Shown: positions 32,544 to 46,627, numbered from the stretch's first letter. The stretch is DNA of 64,000 nucleotides from Kosakonia radicincitans DSM 16656 (GCF_000280495.2 NZ_CP018016.1:3038001-3102000); one strand, 5' to 3'. The notes: generated by a model not told the origin, from the sequence alone. Made by a program: numbers and translations.

Positions 32544-33651
32544 ATACTGCCGGTTCACCGCGCTGCTCAGCCGCCGGGTTTTCTACCGCCAGCCCACCTT
32601 TTACTACCACGCACGGCAGCGCCAGCGCGATCCCCTCTTCTGCCAGCTTTTCCATAATGCGGATATTAATTTCCTGCTGAATATCCATGTACTTGTTGTA
32701 ATCCGCCGTGTTGACGATATGCACGACTTCAACATTCAGCCTGTCGGCAGCGAATCCCTGAAAATGTGCGCGGTCAAACTTCGTTTCACCCACGTCGGTA
32801 ATGATGGCCTGCACCATTTCACTCACTTTCCGCAATTTGTCCGGCGGCGTACTGACGGCCAGACCGAAGGTGAAAACGATACGCCGCGTCTGCATGCGCT
32901 TATAGTTATGCAGCGTTTGTTGCAGCAAAATCGCATTGCCGCAGACGATTTGCTCGCCGCTCAGGCTGCGAATACGCGTGGTTTTAAGACCAATATGCTC
33001 AATGGTGCCGGCAACATCGTTAAACACCACGAAATCGCCAATTTCGAAGGGCTTATCGAAGCCAATGGAGAGCGAGGCAAAGACATCGCTGAGGATGGTC
33101 TGCACAGCCAGTGCAATCGCAATACCGCCCACACCAAGGCTGGCAACCAGCGCGGTGATATTGACGCCCGCGTTTGCCAGAATCGACAACAGCATGATGG
33201 TCCATAGCATCATGCGCAGCAACAGACCGGCAATAACCATAGTCACCGGATTTCGGCTTGCACCAGGCGTATACATCAAATGACGCATCCACGACACCAC
33301 GCCCTGATCGAACCAGATGGCAATCTGAATCGCCAGCACTAAAAACCAGGCGTGTCCGAGGGTATTAAACAGGCGGTCGGGAAGATCGATGAAACGCAGA
33401 CTGAAAAGTAATGCAGCAATAAAGAGCAGGAATTGACTGGTACGGCTGAGCATATCGACCAGCACATGCTGCATTTTGCCAACGCCACGCTGTTTCTCGC
33501 TCCAGTTATGCGCTCCTTTCATCACCATCTTCAGTAAGCGAGTAAACAGCCAGTAGACCACCAGCGTGACCACCACCACTGTCGCCAGACCTGCCCAGAA
33601 TGCGGGCGACATCAATAAGGATATAAAGTCAAAATGAGGCAAAAACGTCAT
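32542..33651 (-). CDS. MscS-family mechanosensitive channel
   Basis: A 369-residue inner-membrane protein: five or so membrane segments in the first 180 residues, then the pore helix and beta domain with the signature NITALVASLGVGGIAIALAV and QTILSDVFASLSIGFDKPFE, IGDFVV, then a C-terminal alpha/beta domain. It would open under membrane tension to release solutes. E. coli has ynaI next to uspE, but this sequence is not close to YnaI, so it is a different branch at a similar place. ATG at 33651 follows the very strong site GGAGGAAGG; the longer upstream frame overlaps pntB and is rejected. Confidence 0.9.
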   Translation of the reverse strand: MTFLPHFDFISLLMSPAFWAGLATVVVVTLVVYWLFTRLLKMVMKGAHNWSEKQRGVGKMQHVLVDMLSRTSQFLLFIAALLFSLRFIDLPDRLFNTLGHAWFLVLAIQIAIWFDQGVVSWMRHLMYTPGASRNPVTMVIAGLLLRMMLWTIMLLSILANAGVNITALVASLGVGGIAIALAVQTILSDVFASLSIGFDKPFEIGDFVVFNDVAGTIEHIGLKTTRIRSLSGEQIVCGNAILLQQTLHNYKRMQTRRIVFTFGLAVSTPPDKLRKVSEMVQAIITDVGETKFDRAHFQGFAADRLNVEVVHIVNTADYNKYMDIQQEINIRIMEKLAEEGIALALPCVVVKGGLAVENPAAEQRGEPAV

Positions 33652-33714
33652 CCTTCCTCCACATAAAAACATGAAGAAAGAAGTATAGTCGCTCTGCTCA
33701 TGCTGGTTACGGGC

Positions 33715-33742
33715 AAAAAAATACCGCTCCAAAGAGCGGTAT
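33715..33742 (-). terminator. Terminator of the pntAB operon
   Basis: ATACCGCTC and GAGCGGTAT form a perfect nine-base stem, with a T run on the minus strand just after it. It lies directly downstream of the pntB stop. Confidence 0.85.
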
Positions 33743-33758
33743 GTATAAGCGGTATAAC

Positions 33759-35150
<1,392 letters not shown>

Positions 35151-35157
35151 TTACCCC

Positions 35158-37197
<2,040 letters not shown>

Positions 37198-38142
37198 ATG
37201 AAGCTTAAGTACACCCTCCTGGCGTCAGCTCTTTTATCTGCCACAGTGATGACAGCGAACGCAGCCACGGAGTTAACACCGGAGCAAGCAGCGGCAGTAA
37301 AACCCTACGATCGTGTCGTCATTACCGGTCGATTTAATGCCATTGGCGATGCCGTCGATGCGGCATCCAAACGCGCAGATAAAGAAGGCGCCGCAGCATT
37401 TTATGTTGTAGATACCTCTGATGCGGGCAACAGCGGCAACCAACGCGTCACCGCCGATCTCTATAAAGCCGACGCACCAAAAGCAGAACGTCCGGCCTTC
37501 CGCGTGATCAACGGCGTAACAGAATTACCGAAAGATGTCGCCATCGCGCTTGAGCCGTACGATACCGTCACCGTTCAGGGCTTCTATCGCACGCAACCTG
37601 AAGTTAACGACGCCATCACCAAAGCCGCCAGCGAAAAAGGCGCCGCGTCTTTCTATATCGTTCGCCAGGTCGATGCGAACCAGGGCGGCAACCAGATGAT
37701 TACCGCTTTCATCTATAAAGCCGACGCCAAAAAACGCGTTATTCAGAGCGCCGATGCTATTCCACGTGATTCCGAAGCGGGCCGCGCTGCGCTGGCTAAA
37801 GGTGGTGAAGAAGCGAAGAAAGTGGAAATCCCGGGCGTTGCCAGCGATGCAACTCCAGGCGTGGGTATTGGCCGTTTCTTCGAAACGCAATCCACTTCCG
37901 GCGGGCGTTACAGTGTCACACTGCCTGACGGCACCAAAGTCGAAGAGCTGAACAAGATCACGGCTGCGCAGATGGTACCGTTCGACAGCATCAAGTTTAC
38001 CGGCAACTACGGCAACATGACGGAAATCTCCTATCAGGTTGCTAAACGCGCCGCACAGAAAGGCGCGAAGTATTACCACATCACGCGCCAGTGGTCAGAA
38101 AGCGGCAACAACATGACCATCAGCGCCGATCTCTACAAGTAA
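37198..38142 (+). CDS. ydgH: YdgH, periplasmic DUF1471 triple-repeat protein
   Basis: A 314-residue exported protein, the same length as in E. coli. It has a signal peptide (residues 1-22, ending TANA) and three DUF1471 (BhsA/McbA-like) domains, each with a pattern such as ...KGAASFYIVRQVDANQGGNQ near its end: about 30-95, 110-180 and 245-314. DUF1471 proteins occur in envelope stress, biofilm and infection phenotypes; the exact action of YdgH is not known. ATG at 37198 precedes the signal peptide exactly, and the upstream extension is rejected. The promoter lies in the pntA-ydgH gap. Confidence 0.93.
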   Translation: MKLKYTLLASALLSATVMTANAATELTPEQAAAVKPYDRVVITGRFNAIGDAVDAASKRADKEGAAAFYVVDTSDAGNSGNQRVTADLYKADAPKAERPAFRVINGVTELPKDVAIALEPYDTVTVQGFYRTQPEVNDAITKAASEKGAASFYIVRQVDANQGGNQMITAFIYKADAKKRVIQSADAIPRDSEAGRAALAKGGEEAKKVEIPGVASDATPGVGIGRFFETQSTSGGRYSVTLPDGTKVEELNKITAAQMVPFDSIKFTGNYGNMTEISYQVAKRAAQKGAKYYHITRQWSESGNNMTISADLYK

Positions 38143-38157
38143 GCGCATTCCTGAATC

Positions 38158-38182
38158 AGGCGGCTACGGCCGCCTTTTTTTC
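38158..38182 (+). terminator. Terminator after ydgH
   Basis: AGGCGGC and GCCGCCT form a perfect seven-base stem with loop TACG, followed by a run of T. Confidence 0.9.
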
Positions 38183-38336
38183 GCTTTTTTCCCGCTTTTT
38201 CGCAAAATTGTCACCGACAGCATTGCATGCCCTCACGACACTCCGTAAAATCCCGCGCCTCAGTGATATCCACCATATTTATGCGCCACGGCAAAATAAT
38301 TATTCTGGATTAGCCGTATTTGTTGACAGGATAACA

Positions 38337-39719
38337 ATGGAAAAAAAACTAGGCCTTAGCGCTTTAACTGCGCTGGTTTTGAGCTCCATGCTCGGCGCTG
38401 GCGTATTTAGCCTGCCGCAGAATATGGCGGAAGTCGCCAGTCCGGCGGCATTGATCATCGGCTGGGTGATCACCGGCGCGGGAATACTGCTGCTCGCTTT
38501 TGCGATGCTGATTTTGACCCGAATCCGCCCGGATCTGGATGGCGGTATTTTTACCTATGCCCGCGAAGGGTTCGGCGAGCTGATCGGCTTCTGCTCGGCC
38601 TGGGGATACTGGCTGTGTGCGGTTATTGCTAACGTCTCTTATCTGGTGATTGTCTTTTCCGCGCTGAGTTTCTTTACCGATACTCCCGCGTTGCGTCTGT
38701 TTGGCGATGGCAATACCTGGCAATCGATCGTCGGCGCGTCTGCGTTGCTGTGGATTGTTCACGCGCTGGTCCTGCGTGGCGTGCAGACGGCGGCAAGCAT
38801 TAATCTCGCTGCCACGCTGGCGAAACTGGTGCCGCTTGGATTGTTTGTCGTACTGGCGGCGCTGGCGTTTAACCTCGACAAGTTCCGTCTGGACTTCAGC
38901 GGCATCGCACTCGGCGTTCCCGTCTGGGAACAGGTGAAAAACACCATGCTGATCACGCTGTGGGTGTTTATCGGTGTGGAAGGCGCCGTGGTCGTGTCAG
39001 CCAGAGCGCGGAATAAACAGGATGTCGGTCGCGCCACCCTTCTGGCGGTGCTGGCGGCGCTTACGGTCTACCTGCTGGTCACCCTGCTTTCGCTCGGTGT
39101 GGTTCCACGTCCCGAACTGGCCGAAATGCGCAACCCGTCAATGGCCGGGTTAATGGTCAGGCTGCTCGGTAGCTGGGGTGAAGTGGTGATTGCCGCCGGA
39201 TTGATTATCTCCGTGTGCGGCGCTTATCTGAGCTGGACCATTATGGCCGCCGAAGTTCCGCTGCTGGCGGCGACACATAAAGCCTTTCCACGCATTTTTG
39301 CGCACCAGAATAAAAACAGCGCGCCAGCCGCCTCGCTGTGGCTGACCAACAGTAGCGTGCAGGTCTGTCTGGTGCTGATCTGGCTTACCGGCTCGGATTA
39401 CAACACACTGCTGACCATTGCTTCAGAGATGATTCTGGTGCCCTACTTCCTCGTCGGCGCGTTCCTGCTGAAAATGGCCCGTCGCCCGCTGCATCAGGCT
39501 GTCGCCATTGGCGCCTGTCTGTACGGACTGTGGTTACTGTACGCCTCCGGGCCAATGCACCTGCTGCTCTCCGTGGTGCTTTACGCGCCAGGCCTGCTGG
39601 TCTTTATGTATGCCCGCCGCACGCACGAAATGACCGACGCGCTGAAACAGCGGGAAAAAGCACTGATCGGCCTGCTACTGATTGCTGCTGTTCCGGCAAC
39701 CTGGATGCTGGTGCGTTAA
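38337..39719 (+). CDS. ydgI: YdgI, ArcD-like basic amino acid/polyamine antiporter
   Basis: A 460-residue APC-superfamily transporter with about twelve membrane helices, starting MEKKLGLSALTALVLSSMLG, where the GAGVFSLPQ segment in helix 1 is the substrate-binding turn. Length and sequence match E. coli YdgI, a putative arginine/ornithine antiporter; the substrate is not proven. The open frame starts much earlier, inside ydgH, but the ATG at 38337 is the family start and lies after the ydgH terminator. Its stop overlaps the convergent ydgC stop by four bases. In E. coli folM follows; it is missing here. Confidence 0.92.
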   Translation: MEKKLGLSALTALVLSSMLGAGVFSLPQNMAEVASPAALIIGWVITGAGILLLAFAMLILTRIRPDLDGGIFTYAREGFGELIGFCSAWGYWLCAVIANVSYLVIVFSALSFFTDTPALRLFGDGNTWQSIVGASALLWIVHALVLRGVQTAASINLAATLAKLVPLGLFVVLAALAFNLDKFRLDFSGIALGVPVWEQVKNTMLITLWVFIGVEGAVVVSARARNKQDVGRATLLAVLAALTVYLLVTLLSLGVVPRPELAEMRNPSMAGLMVRLLGSWGEVVIAAGLIISVCGAYLSWTIMAAEVPLLAATHKAFPRIFAHQNKNSAPAASLWLTNSSVQVCLVLIWLTGSDYNTLLTIASEMILVPYFLVGAFLLKMARRPLHQAVAIGACLYGLWLLYASGPMHLLLSVVLYAPGLLVFMYARRTHEMTDALKQREKALIGLLLIAAVPATWMLVR

Positions 39720-40051
39720 TGGGTGCGGCTCCAGACAAAAATTAGCAGCCAGGCGCTGAGGCACCAGCACACTACTGCGCAGCCCAGCGCCGGCCAGACG
39801 CGCATCATACCGGTGAAATACCACAGTGACAGCAGATAGACGAAATAGGGAATGATCGCCCACATACCGAACACGATGGTAGTGCGCAACGCTTCCACAC
39901 CGCGCTCGGTCGCGACGATATAGTGGGCGATCAGCGCAAAAGTCGGGAACAGTGGGATCAGCCCGGCAATATAGTAATTTTTTGTTTTTGCTAATACGCC
40001 GATCAACAGCACCACCAGCGCGCCCAGCGCGGCTTTAAAAAACAACCCCAT
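39716..40051 (-). CDS. ydgC: YdgC, GlpM-family membrane protein
   Basis: A 111-residue inner-membrane protein with four hydrophobic segments (about 3-21, 27-47, 60-80 and 83-107), of the GlpM family. GlpM in Pseudomonas is linked to alginate production; the enteric function is unknown. It is convergent with ydgI and divergent from rstA, as in E. coli. Confidence 0.9.
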   Translation of the reverse strand: MGLFFKAALGALVVLLIGVLAKTKNYYIAGLIPLFPTFALIAHYIVATERGVEALRTTIVFGMWAIIPYFVYLLSLWYFTGMMRVWPALGCAVVCWCLSAWLLIFVWSRTH

Positions 40052-40178
40052 AATTTTCCCTTTAATACTTTAACAACAACGACCTACAGCATAACTGAGC
40101 GCATATCGTTTAGAAAAGAGTAATGGCAGCTTACCGCAAGGCGGTGTATGTTTACGTTTTTATCGATAACACTGGCAT

Positions 40179-40895
40179 ATGAATAAGATCGTTTTTGTGG
40201 AAGACGACCCGGAAGTCGGCGCACTGATTGCGGCTTATCTGGGCAAACACGATATGGATGTCATTGTCGAACCCCGCGGCGATCGCGCCGAAGAGGTGAT
40301 CGCCCATGAAAAACCGGAGCTGGTGCTGCTGGATATTATGCTGCCGGGTAAAGACGGTATGACGCTGTGCCGCGACCTGCGAAGCCAGTGGAATGTCCCG
40401 ATTGTGCTGCTCACCTCGCTCGACAGTGATATGAACCATATTCTGTCGCTGGAGATGGGCGCAAACGACTACATCCTCAAAACCACGCCACCTGCGGTGC
40501 TGCTGGCCCGGCTGCGGTTGCATTTGCGACAGCGTACTGGCGTCGCGGCGGAACCTGCATCCCCGTCGCTGAAACAGCATAAAGCCATCAGTTTCGGCAC
40601 ATTGTCGATCGATCCGGTTAACCGCCAGGTACTGCTGGCAGGCGAGCAGGTTTCGCTTTCGACGGCGGATTTTGAGCTGCTGTGGGAACTGGCAACCCAC
40701 GCCGGACAGATCATGGACCGGGACGCGCTGTTGAAAAACCTGCGCGGTGTCAGTTATGACGGTATGGATCGCAGCGTCGATGTCGCGATCTCCCGACTGC
40801 GGAAAAAGCTGCTCGACAGCGCCACCGAACCTTATCGCATCAAAACCGTCCGTAACAAAGGCTACCTGTTCGCGCCGCACGCGTGGGACAACTGA
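40179..40895 (+). CDS. rstA: RstA, OmpR-family response regulator
   Basis: A 238-residue regulator. The receiver domain has Asp9/Asp10, the phosphoacceptor Asp52 in LLDIMLPG, Thr79 and Lys101 in YILKTTPP; the C-terminal winged helix has DRSVDVAISRLRKKL and RNKGYLF. RstA with RstB responds to low magnesium through PhoPQ in E. coli and controls genes for acid and iron responses and biofilm. The kinase gene starts 22 bases downstream. It lies next to ydgC and tus as in E. coli. Confidence 0.96.
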   Translation: MNKIVFVEDDPEVGALIAAYLGKHDMDVIVEPRGDRAEEVIAHEKPELVLLDIMLPGKDGMTLCRDLRSQWNVPIVLLTSLDSDMNHILSLEMGANDYILKTTPPAVLLARLRLHLRQRTGVAAEPASPSLKQHKAISFGTLSIDPVNRQVLLAGEQVSLSTADFELLWELATHAGQIMDRDALLKNLRGVSYDGMDRSVDVAISRLRKKLLDSATEPYRIKTVRNKGYLFAPHAWDN

Positions 40896-40916
40896 AGCTC
40901 TTAACCAGGTGTCACG

Positions 40917-42212
40917 ATGAAAAAACTGTTCGTCCAGTTTTACCTTTTGCTGTTCGTCTGTTTTCTGGTCATGACGATGCTGGTGGGTCTGGTTTATAAA
41001 TTTACCGCCGAGCGCGCGGGACGTCAGTCGCTGGACGACCTGATGAAAAGCTCCCTCTACTTAATGCGCAGCGAACTGCGAGAGATCCCGCCGCATCAAT
41101 GGGCCAAAACGCTGAAAGAGCTGGATCTGAATTTGTCGTTCAATCTGCGCATTGAACCGATGAATAAATTCACGCTTGAGGAACACGCAGCCCAACGGCT
41201 GCGCGAAGGCGATATTGTGGCGCTGGATTCTGAATACACCTTTATTCAGCGCATTCCACGCAGCCATTACGTGCTGGCTGTCGGCCCGGTGCCCTATCTC
41301 TTTTTCCTGCATGAGATGCGTCTGCTGGATATGTCGTTGATGGCGCTGATTGCCATCTCACTCGCTTTTCCGGTGTTTATCTGGATGCGCCCGCACTGGC
41401 AGGAGATGCTGCGGCTGGAATCTGCCGCGCAACGTTTTGGTGAAGGCCATCTTGAAGAACGTATTCATTTCGACAGTAACTCCAGCTTTGAGCGGCTCGG
41501 CATCGCCTTTAACCAGATGGCCGATAACATCAATGCGCTGATCGCCAGTAAAAAACAGTTGATTGACGGTATCGCCCACGAGCTGCGCACGCCGCTGGTC
41601 AGGCTGCGTTACCGGCTGGAGATGAGCGATAACCTGAGCGAAACCGAACGCGCGGCGCTGAACCGTGATATCGGGCAACTGGAAGCATTAATTGAAGAAC
41701 TGCTGACCTATGCCCGGCTCGATCGCCCGCAAACTGAGCTAAAACTCACTACCCCGGATCTGCCCGCCTGGTTTCACAGCTATATGGATGATGCCCGCAG
41801 CATGAACCCGCAACACACCTTGTTGCTGACCGCCACACCGGGCGAAGAGTATGGTGCGCTCGATATGCGCCTGATGGAGCGCGTGCTGGATAACCTGGTA
41901 AACAATGCATTGCGTTACAGCCAGCAAACCGTGAGGGTCACCTTACAGCGCCAGGGCTCGCAGGCCAGCATGACCGTGGAAGATGATGGTCCAGGCATTG
42001 CGCCCGAAGAGCGCCAGCGTGTGTTCGAGCCTTTTGTCCGCCTCGATCCCAGCCGCGATCGCGCAACCGGCGGTTGCGGCCTGGGGCTGGCCATTGTGCA
42101 TTCAATAGCCCAGGCGTTCGGCGGCGAAGTCAGCTGCTCACAAAGCGAGTTGGGTGGCGCGCAATTTACTTTTAGCTGGCCCATCTACCACCACATTTCA
42201 CTGCCCTCCTGA
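40917..42212 (+). CDS. rstB: RstB, sensor histidine kinase
   Basis: A 431-residue membrane kinase: helix 1 (about 5-27), a periplasmic domain to about 135, helix 2 (about 137-157), HAMP, then the phosphoacceptor motif GIAHELRTPLVRLRYRL with His221, an N box with NLVNNALRYS, a G1 box DDGPG and a G2 box GGCGLGLAIVHS. It pairs with RstA. In E. coli the periplasmic domain binds MgrB-like or IgaA-type regulators less well than PhoQ, so its signal is uncertain. The Ter site and tus follow. Confidence 0.95.
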   Translation: MKKLFVQFYLLLFVCFLVMTMLVGLVYKFTAERAGRQSLDDLMKSSLYLMRSELREIPPHQWAKTLKELDLNLSFNLRIEPMNKFTLEEHAAQRLREGDIVALDSEYTFIQRIPRSHYVLAVGPVPYLFFLHEMRLLDMSLMALIAISLAFPVFIWMRPHWQEMLRLESAAQRFGEGHLEERIHFDSNSSFERLGIAFNQMADNINALIASKKQLIDGIAHELRTPLVRLRYRLEMSDNLSETERAALNRDIGQLEALIEELLTYARLDRPQTELKLTTPDLPAWFHSYMDDARSMNPQHTLLLTATPGEEYGALDMRLMERVLDNLVNNALRYSQQTVRVTLQRQGSQASMTVEDDGPGIAPEERQRVFEPFVRLDPSRDRATGGCGLGLAIVHSIAQAFGGEVSCSQSELGGAQFTFSWPIYHHISLPS

Positions 42213-42258
42213 ACCATAGCGGCACAGTGGCCGGATGCGTGCACCTGTGCTATAAATT

Positions 42259-42281
42259 AAAAAGTATGTTGTAACTAATGG
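42259..42281. other. terB: Replication terminator site (TerB-like)
   Basis: The 23-base element has the core AAGTATGTTGTAACTAA and differs from E. coli TerB at only three outer positions. It ends 10 bases before the tus ATG, as in E. coli, where Tus bound here both blocks replication forks from one side and represses its own gene. It places this DNA in the terminus region. Confidence 0.93.
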
Positions 42282-42291
42282 AGAAACCAGG

Positions 42292-43221
42292 ATGGCAGCG
42301 CTGGATCTTATCGAACGTCTTAACACCACTTTTCGGCAGCTTGAACATGAACTCGGCGCATTGAAAGCGGCGCTGGCGGAGTGCCGTCTGATGGCCGGGC
42401 GCGTCTTTACCTTGCCGGAAATTGCCAAAGGTGCGGAGCACGATCCCCTGCCTGCTATTCACGTCAAACAACATATTGGCCGCCGCGCGGCAGAGCTGGC
42501 GCTCAACCATTACACGCATCTGTTCATTCAGCAGCAGTCGGAAAACCGCAGCAGCAAAGCAGCGGTGCGGCTGCCGGGCGTACTGTGTTATCAAACCAAT
42601 GAGGCGACTCGCCAGGCGCTGGAACAGCGCATTAGCGCGATCAATTCGCTGAAACTGAACTTTGAACGGATTGTTACCGTGGAATCCGGGCTGGTGCCCG
42701 CCGCCCGTTTTGAGTGGGTACATCGTCATTTACCAGGTCTGATCACCCTCAATGCCTACCGCACGCTGACGTTGATTCATTCTCCCGCCACCATTCGTTT
42801 CGGCTGGGCCAATAAACACATCATCAAAAACCTCACGCGCGATGAGGTGCTGGCACAACTGGAGAAAAGCCTGAAATCACCGCGCGCTGTTTCCGCCTTC
42901 ACGCGGGAGCAGTGGCTGGCGAAAGTCGAACAGGAGTACAACGATGTTGCCGCACTACCCAAACAGGCGCGGCTGAAAATTAAACGTCCGGTGAAGGTAC
43001 AGCCGATTGCGCGCATCTGGTATTCCGGTTCACAAAAGCAGGTGCAGTACGCCTGCCCGACACCAATGATTGTGCTGATCTCAGAGGAAAATGGCGGGAT
43101 GGTGCCGGATATTGGCGAACTGCTGGATTACAACGCCGACAATATACAGCACCGTTTCAAACCGCAGCCGCAGCCGCTAACGCTGTTGATCCCGCGGCTG
43201 CACCTCTATCTGGCGGGTTAG
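42292..43221 (+). CDS. tus: Tus, replication fork-trap protein
   Basis: A 309-residue monomeric DNA-binding protein, the E. coli length. It binds Ter sites and stops DnaB helicase in one direction by a locked cytosine in a side pocket. Conserved Tus segments include [20 protein letters not shown] and [11 protein letters not shown] (pocket residues around His/Ile/Gly), and [20 protein letters not shown] near the C-terminus. The TerB-like site lies just upstream. The stop overlaps the convergent fumC stop by four bases. Confidence 0.96.
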   Translation: MAALDLIERLNTTFRQLEHELGALKAALAECRLMAGRVFTLPEIAKGAEHDPLPAIHVKQHIGRRAAELALNHYTHLFIQQQSENRSSKAAVRLPGVLCYQTNEATRQALEQRISAINSLKLNFERIVTVESGLVPAARFEWVHRHLPGLITLNAYRTLTLIHSPATIRFGWANKHIIKNLTRDEVLAQLEKSLKSPRAVSAFTREQWLAKVEQEYNDVAALPKQARLKIKRPVKVQPIARIWYSGSQKQVQYACPTPMIVLISEENGGMVPDIGELLDYNADNIQHRFKPQPQPLTLLIPRLHLYLAG

Positions 43222-44618
43222 GCCTGTTTCATGCTGCCGACCATCGACTCCGGGCGTACCCAACTGTCAAACTCGGCCTCGGTCAGATAGCCGAGCGCCA
43301 GCGCCGAGGCTTTCAGCGTCAGCCCCTCTTTATGGGCTTTTTTGGCAATTTCCGCCGCTTTGTCGTACCCGATATGCGTATTCAGCGCCGTCACCAGCAT
43401 TAACGACTCATTGAGCAACTGGTCGATACGCACACGATTGGGCTCAATGCCCACCGCGCAATGCTCGTTGAAACTCTCCATTCCGTCCGTCAGTAAACGC
43501 ACCGATTGCAGGAAATTATGGATAACCAGCGGGCGGAACACATTCAGCTCGAAGTTGCCGGATGCGCCGCCAATATTGACCGCCACATCGTTGCCCAGCA
43601 CCTGGCTGCACAACATGGTCATCGCTTCGCACTGCGTCGGGTTAACTTTGCCTGGCATGATCGAGCTACCCGGCTCGTTTTCCGGAATGGCGATTTCGCC
43701 GATACCGCAGCGCGGGCCGGAAGCCAGCCAGCGCACATCATTGGCGATTTTCATCAGCGATGCCGCCAGCCCTTTTAACGCGCCGTGAGCCTGCACCAGC
43801 GCATCACAGGTGGCCAGCGCCTCGAATTTATTGGGCGCAGTGACAAACGGTTGTTGCGTGAAACTCGCCAGCTCTTTCGCCACACGCTCTGCATATTCCG
43901 GGTGCGTATTCAGCCCCGTGCCTACGGCAGTGCCGCCCAGCGCCAGCTCGCTTAAGTGCGGCAAACTTAATTCGATATGCTTCAGGTTGTGTTCCAGCAT
44001 CGCGACCCAACCGGAGATCTCCTGGCCAAGCGTCAGCGGCGTTGCATCCTGTAAGTGGGTTCGGCCGATTTTCACAATGTCAGCGAAAGCGCGGGACTTC
44101 TCCGCAAGCGTGTTTTTCAGCACCAGCAATTGCGGCAGCAGATGTTCGCGCACGCCAATCACCGCCGCAACATGCATCGCGGTAGGAAAAACGTCGTTGG
44201 AGCTCTGGCTTTTGTTTACGTCGTCGTTGGGATGAATTTTGCGATCCATACCGCGCACGCCGCCGAGGATCTCGCTGCCACGATTCGCCAGCACCTCGTT
44301 CATGTTCATGTTGCTCTGCGTGCCGGAGCCGGTCTGCCAGATGGCGAGCGGAAACTCATCGGGATGTTTCCCCGCCAGCACTTCATCTGCCGCCGCGATA
44401 ATCGCGCGGGCCTTCTCTTCAGGCAACAGCCCCAGATCCTGGTTCACCTTCGCCGCTGCACGCTTGGTCAGCGCCAGCGCGTGGATCAGCGAGACCGGCA
44501 TCTTCTCGGTGGAAATACGGAAATGCTCCAGCGACCGCTGGGTTTGCGCGCCCCACAGTTTATCGGCCGGAACATCGATGGCGCCCATCGAATCTTTCTC
44601 ACTGCGATGCGTTGTCAT
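43218..44618 (-). CDS. fumC: FumC, class II fumarase
   Basis: A 466-residue fumarase C, iron-independent and oxygen-stable, which hydrates fumarate to malate. Conserved regions are [28 protein letters not shown] with the active-site His, and the signature [13 protein letters not shown] with the mobile loop Ser. ATG at 44618, with AAGGAG upstream, was chosen; the open frame extends to 44804 without a start motif. It lies after fumA on the same strand, but a terminator and a SoxS/MarA box lie between, so it is transcribed separately, under oxidative stress. Confidence 0.97.
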   Translation of the reverse strand: MTTHRSEKDSMGAIDVPADKLWGAQTQRSLEHFRISTEKMPVSLIHALALTKRAAAKVNQDLGLLPEEKARAIIAAADEVLAGKHPDEFPLAIWQTGSGTQSNMNMNEVLANRGSEILGGVRGMDRKIHPNDDVNKSQSSNDVFPTAMHVAAVIGVREHLLPQLLVLKNTLAEKSRAFADIVKIGRTHLQDATPLTLGQEISGWVAMLEHNLKHIELSLPHLSELALGGTAVGTGLNTHPEYAERVAKELASFTQQPFVTAPNKFEALATCDALVQAHGALKGLAASLMKIANDVRWLASGPRCGIGEIAIPENEPGSSIMPGKVNPTQCEAMTMLCSQVLGNDVAVNIGGASGNFELNVFRPLVIHNFLQSVRLLTDGMESFNEHCAVGIEPNRVRIDQLLNESLMLVTALNTHIGYDKAAEIAKKAHKEGLTLKASALALGYLTEAEFDSWVRPESMVGSMKQA

Positions 44619-44705
44619 TACTTTCTCCTTGGCTACAAAGTGGTGTTGAGTGCTGACATTGCTCACCTGCAAACAAGTAAAAGTATTGATGCTATTTATG
44701 ATGTT

Positions 44706-44724
44706 GTTTACTGCTTTGTGCTGA
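44706..44724 (-). promoter_or_regulatory. SoxS/MarA/Rob box of fumC
   Basis: The minus strand reads TCAGCACAAAGCAGTAAAC, which fits the marbox consensus AYNGCACNNWNNRYYAAAY at 17 of 19 positions. It lies about 90-105 bases before the fumC start codon. E. coli fumC is a SoxS/MarA target, so function is likely the same. Confidence 0.7.
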
Positions 44725-44752
44725 AACAGGTCTGTCGGAGAGCGGCAGCCCC

Positions 44753-44778
44753 GAAAAAAACCGCCCCCAGGGGCGGTC
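44753..44778 (-). terminator. Terminator after fumA
   Basis: On the minus strand ACCGCCCC and GGGCGGT form a GC-rich hairpin followed by seven T, directly after the fumA stop. Confidence 0.85.
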
Positions 44779-44782
44779 TGAA

Positions 44783-46429
44783 TCATTTCACACAGCGGGC
44801 GCACTGGCCGGACTGGATCTGCTGGAAGAAGTCATTGCCTTTGTCATCAACAAGGATAAAGGCCGGGAAATCTTCCACTTCAATCTTCCAGATGGCTTCC
44901 ATTCCCAGTTCCGGATAAGCCACGCACTCCAGATGCTTGATGCTGTTCTGCGCGAGGATAGCCGCCGGGCCGCCAATGCTGCCAAGGTAAAAACCGCCAT
45001 GTTTATGGCAGGCATCCGTCACCTGCTGGCTACGGTTGCCTTTCGCCAGCATGATCATGCTGCCGCCCTGCGACTGCAACTGATCGACGTAGGAATCCAT
45101 CCGCCCTGCGGTGGTTGGGCCGAGGGAACCAGAAGCATAACCTTCCGGCGTTTTCGCCGGGCCAGCGTAATAAATCGGGTGATTTTTCACGTACTCCGGC
45201 AGATGCTCGCCGCTGTCCATCAGCTCTTTCAGTTTCGCATGCGCAATATCGCGAGCGACAATGATCGTACCGCTGAGCGACAGACGCGTGGAGACCGGGT
45301 ACTGCGACAACTGCGCCAGGATCTCTTTCATCGGACGGTTGAGATCCACTTTCACCGCCTCGCCTTCACCCGCCTGGCGCAGCGCTTCGGGAATGTATTT
45401 ACCGGGATTCTGCTCCAGCCGCTCCAGCCAGATCCCTTCACGGTTGATCTTGCCTTTGATGTTACGATCGGCCGAACAGGAAACGCCCATCCCCACCGGA
45501 CAGGATGCGCCGTGGCGCGGCAGACGGATCACGCGAATATCATGGGCAAAGTACTTGCCGCCAAACTGCGCGCCCAGACCGAGATTCTGCGCTTCCACCA
45601 GCAGTTCCTGCTCAAGTTGCACATCGCGGAATGCCTGGCCGTGCTCATTACCTTCCGTCGGCAACGCGTCGTAATATTTGGTTGATGCCAGTTTGACCGT
45701 TTTCAGCGTCGCTTCCGCCGATGTACCGCCAATCACGAACGCAATGTGATAAGGCGGACACGCGGCCGTACCCAGGGTGCGCATCTTCTCAACAAGGTAA
45801 TTTTTCAGCTTCGCCGGGGTGATCAGCGCTTTGGTTTCCTGGTAGAGATAAGTTTTGTTGGCCGAACCGCCGCCCTTGGCAATACACAGGAACTTATATT
45901 CATCGCCGTCCACGCTGTAGAGATCGATCTGCGCTGGCAGGTTAGTGCCGGTGTTGACCTCTTTGTACATATCCAGCGGCGCATTCTGCGAGTAGCGCAG
46001 GTTATCGTTGATAAAGGTGTTATAGACGCCACGGGCCAGCGCGGCTTCATCGCCGCCGCCGGTCCATACGTTCTGCCCTTTTTTACCCATGATGATCGCC
46101 GTGCCGGTATCCTGGCAGGTTGGCAGAACGCCGCGAGAGGCGATCTCGGAGTTGCGCAGGAATTGCAGCGCGACATATTTATCGTTTTCGCTGGCTTCGG
46201 GATCGTCGAGGATATCGGCAACCTGCTGCTGGTGCGCCGGGCGCAGTAAAAATGCAGCATCGTGGAAGGCATGTTGCGCCAGTAGCGTCAGTGCCTGCGG
46301 GTCAACTTTGAGGATTTGCTGGCCGTCAAACTCGGCAACAGAAACATAGTCACGGCTTAGCAGATAGTATTCGGTCTCGTCCTTTCCGAGCGGGAAAGGA
46401 TCCTGATAGTAAAAGGGTTTATTCGACAT
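44783..46429 (-). CDS. fumA: FumA, class I fumarase
   Basis: A 548-residue iron-sulfur fumarase, the E. coli FumA length. The [4Fe-4S] cysteines lie in [41 protein letters not shown] and CSADRN, with the C-terminal hydro-lyase beta domain from about 370 holding [20 protein letters not shown]. It serves the aerobic TCA cycle. The ending [12 protein letters not shown] is like that of FumA. Class I fumarases FumA and FumB are near identical in sequence, so identity as FumA rests on position between manA and fumC. Confidence 0.95.
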   Translation of the reverse strand: MSNKPFYYQDPFPLGKDETEYYLLSRDYVSVAEFDGQQILKVDPQALTLLAQHAFHDAAFLLRPAHQQQVADILDDPEASENDKYVALQFLRNSEIASRGVLPTCQDTGTAIIMGKKGQNVWTGGGDEAALARGVYNTFINDNLRYSQNAPLDMYKEVNTGTNLPAQIDLYSVDGDEYKFLCIAKGGGSANKTYLYQETKALITPAKLKNYLVEKMRTLGTAACPPYHIAFVIGGTSAEATLKTVKLASTKYYDALPTEGNEHGQAFRDVQLEQELLVEAQNLGLGAQFGGKYFAHDIRVIRLPRHGASCPVGMGVSCSADRNIKGKINREGIWLERLEQNPGKYIPEALRQAGEGEAVKVDLNRPMKEILAQLSQYPVSTRLSLSGTIIVARDIAHAKLKELMDSGEHLPEYVKNHPIYYAGPAKTPEGYASGSLGPTTAGRMDSYVDQLQSQGGSMIMLAKGNRSQQVTDACHKHGGFYLGSIGGPAAILAQNSIKHLECVAYPELGMEAIWKIEVEDFPAFILVDDKGNDFFQQIQSGQCARCVK

Positions 46430-46627
46430 TGTTCTCTCACTTACGGCACGATCTGGTTATTGTTCAGGCAGCCATTCCCTCTGCCTGTGTTAAAGCGAGT
46501 TACCATATCCTACACAATTTTTTAACAAAAACTGAGACTAATACGACTTTTTATCCCCGCAGGTTACTTCTGCCGGGTTTGTTGCTTTAATGACGCCAGT
46601 ATTTCATTACTTAGAAAGGGCTTGATA

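Noticed and set aside
40147..40165. Possible PhoP box upstream of rstA (TGTTTA followed by T-rich DNA)
   Set aside because: Only one hexamer matches; no second TGTTTA stands at the needed five-base spacing.
44055..44918. 287-codon frame opposite fumC
   Set aside because: Antisense shadow of fumC and the fumC-fumA gap; composition is not that of a real protein.
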